A stretch of DNA of 64,000 nucleotides from Tomocerus qinae (Eukaryota; Arthropoda; Collembola; Entomobryomorpha; Tomoceridae). Location of the stretch: contig CM034547.1 of assembly GCA_020055645.1 (NCBI GenBank), positions 5,270,001 through 5,334,000 on the forward strand. Reading direction: 5' to 3'. How positions within the stretch are numbered: the first letter of the stretch is position 1; every line of letters starts with the position of its first letter. The notes under the pieces were generated by a model. The model had not been told where the DNA came from and did not search any database. It saw only the letters and a program-made list of their open reading frames with translations. Positions 61,880 to 64,000 of the stretch are shown piece by piece. The position numbers and the translations under genes are program-made.

Positions 61880-63420
61880 TATTGCTTTTATTTCTTTTAT
61901 TAATTTCACATTAAAAATTCATTTTATTGCTAATGGCTAACCACTATAAAAAATGTATAAAATTTTGCAGAACCGAACCAAAGCCGACAAAGCTCCTGCC
62001 AAAACATACTTTAAAATATCCCACTACTCAGAAACTCTCCTTGTTTCCTTGCTCTATTGTTCCCTGTCTCTTACCTTCCGCTGTCTTATCTGTAATTGGC
62101 ATGTTGGAAAGCAAGGTTTGGCACTTTGTCACATTTGGCAGTTAAAATTTTCTTCTCATATGTCAAAAAGGGACATTTGACATTAATATATGCTAGAGAT
62201 TTTCCATTTCCAATTTTATGTATACAGGCATGTGTGATGGATGCTTCTAGCGTCTCTTCTGGTGTCATAAAAGAAGTTCCTAGAAAGAACTACATTCTAA
62301 TTTGCAATTGGTCCAATTTAATACAATTTCAAATGAAACTCAATAGCCTAAATTCACAGCATTATAATCTAAAAGGCTATCTGAATTTTATGTTTGACAA
62401 GCTTTATCAAAAATACGCTGACCAAAGTTCTTAAAAATAAAACCTGGAAAATTAAAACTGGAAAAAACTATTTTTGTAAACTTGAACTATATATGGACGT
62501 GATATGGACTAATGAAGCTCACGAGCATTCAAATAAAAATTTAATATGCATCAACATCAACTAAGCTTTCGCAGCGTTTCTAATTTGGGCAACAAATTCA
62601 AAGTATAGAGGTCAAGCGTGGGTCAAGCAAACAAATTAAAACCAAAATACTATTAAATTTCAGTTTGAAGAAACTTTGATAATATACATGGCTCTATATA
62701 ATTTCGTTAGGTAAAACGACAACTTACATAATTTATTATTTATATTACTTATTATTACGATAATTTATTAATGCTGCAACAAACCTAAACCACCCGCAGC
62801 TCCTAATTCCAATTCTGTGCATACGATCCCCAACGCCTTATGTCACATTACTATGAATCACTAGCAGTAATTTATTATAATATTATTATTATTTCACTAT
62901 ATAGATTAATTTTATATTACCTTTTAGCCATTTTGTAACCAAATAACTCAAGTTATTGAATGGCATAAATGGGGAAATTAAAACCAAATAATATTTGTGG
63001 TCATTCTTGTTTGTTTCCAGCAACTTAAAAGTTGATCGAGATAAAGCATAATCTGACATTATTTTTGTCCTGCATTACTCTGCTGACCACACTTTGAATG
63101 TATTATTTACTTATTTTGTCGAAATGTACATTAACTTAACTTTGTAGTGATTAATGTATCTTTTTGAGGTAATAACTACTGACGTAAGGGTAATTACTGA
63201 AGATAATATTGAATGTTTTTCTACTCGTTCGTTCAATATGGTTTGTCAGCAATTAAATACCATACTCTTTTTAGTTCTTTATGAAGACCAAAATTCATCC
63301 AATGATTTTTTTTGCTTAGTAATATCGAGTTTATCTATTTACTCCATAAAAAAATAAAAGTGTGGGTTGGGATTTCCTCTACTTCTTGATATTTCTTAAT
63401 TTTCCTCAACCGAGCTCATT
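61880..63420. other. Intergenic between divergent TOP3B and the right-edge gene
   Basis: Open frames overlap on both strands at 62086-62434 without motifs or splice logic. The TOP3B promoter must lie just above 61910. Nothing else is supported. Confidence 0.4.
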
Positions 63421-63426
63421 TATAAG
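63421..63426 (+). promoter_or_regulatory. TATA box of the right-edge gene
   Basis: TATAAG preceded by cgagctcatt, about 27 bp before a TCATCAATCC stretch that could be the start site, and 195 bp before the start codon at 63616. The spacing is normal for an arthropod TATA promoter. Confidence 0.5.
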
Positions 63427-63615
63427 CGGAGTCTATTCTCCTAATCATCAATCCTCTCTAGGTCAATCACCACCTTAAATCCTTATTTTCTTTCGTTCGT
63501 GGCTGACATAAATCTCAATTCAAGTTCAAGGCTGTACTCTTGACTTTATTTAATATTTAATTTTTGTTCTAAACTTCAAACTAAAGTCTTTCAAATTCAA
63601 AGTCAAATTCAAACC

Positions 63616-63696
63616 ATGAATACCATTTCAAAATACGGGCTAATCATACTAACTGCCTTCGTTATTACTGCCCTAATTCCGTCAATTGATTCTTGG
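63616..63696 (+). CDS. First exon of a secreted protein, runs off the window
   Basis: The ATG at 63616 (aaaccATGa) opens 27 codons forming a clear signal peptide: a hydrophobic core LIILTAFVITALI and a cleavage region around PSIDSW. A donor (TGG|GTTAGT) follows in phase 0. A possible second exon starts at 63988 after ttgattttaag and reads EFDP before the window ends. The mature protein is unknown. Reading through the donor would give a 51-residue product, a less likely alternative. Confidence 0.55.
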
Positions 63697-64000
63697 GTTA
63701 GTGTAAGGCATGAAGGAGGGGTTGGGCGTTTTGATCTGAAAGTTCTCAATTTTGCAAATCCTCCAATTTAAGTCACAATTCCAGGCTGAAAATTAATTGC
63801 TGTAGATCAGAAGGTTGTTACTACTTTATTCTTACTTGTAAGAAACTTCCTTCTGACCAGAAACAAAATTTTCGGTCTCAACTATTATTCGATTTGTAAT
63901 ATCCGATTTCTAAAGAAAGTTGTACATTTACATCAATCGTGGAAAAATTGTAACCCAAGAGGATTCTACTAACACATTGATTTTAAGGAATTTGATCCAA

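Noticed and set aside
62086-62434. Overlapping frames on both strands upstream of TOP3B
   Set aside because: Neither gives a recognisable domain or a consistent exon chain.

Overview
The window looks like nuclear DNA of an AT-rich, intron-rich arthropod, most likely a hexapod and plausibly a springtail. This rests on seven multi-exon genes with many short GT-AG introns (often 60-80 bp), an insect-type gustatory receptor ending in the TYhhhhhQF signature, a membrane UDP-glycosyltransferase, and a pair of multidrug-resistance ABCC pumps. The springtail guess is inference; no rRNA, mitochondrial or other marker settles it. All exon models were built by hand from splice signals and reading-frame continuity.

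Layout. 0-13 kb: a decayed FLYWCH/MULE transposase fragment, a chemoreceptor-like membrane protein (-), two CAG-ended MITE-like elements, and an orphan membrane protein with a proline-rich tail (+) that may have an alternative 3' end. 13-31.8 kb: a gustatory receptor (+), a UDP-glycosyltransferase (-), a small C2H2 zinc-finger protein (+), an 11-exon GMC oxidoreductase (-), a secreted two-CUB protein (-) and an F-box protein (+). 35-57 kb: two full-length ABCC/MRP transporters, 20 exons (+) and 19 exons (-), pointing at each other. Between them lie a gene joining a GTPase domain to a MACPF pore-forming domain and a short lysine-rich reading frame. 57-62 kb: a complete 15-exon TOP3B (-). The right edge holds a TATA-driven first exon of a secreted protein.

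Functionally, the UGT, the GMC oxidoreductase and the two ABCC pumps fit a detoxification theme (conjugation, oxidation, export), and the receptors fit chemosensation. Nothing indicates operons; each gene appears to have its own promoter. The most unusual items are the GTPase-MACPF fusion, a UGT whose N-terminal catalytic histidine position is glutamate, the intron differences between the inverted ABCC paralogues, a 10-bp-period satellite inside a TOP3B intron, and several short inverted-repeat elements.
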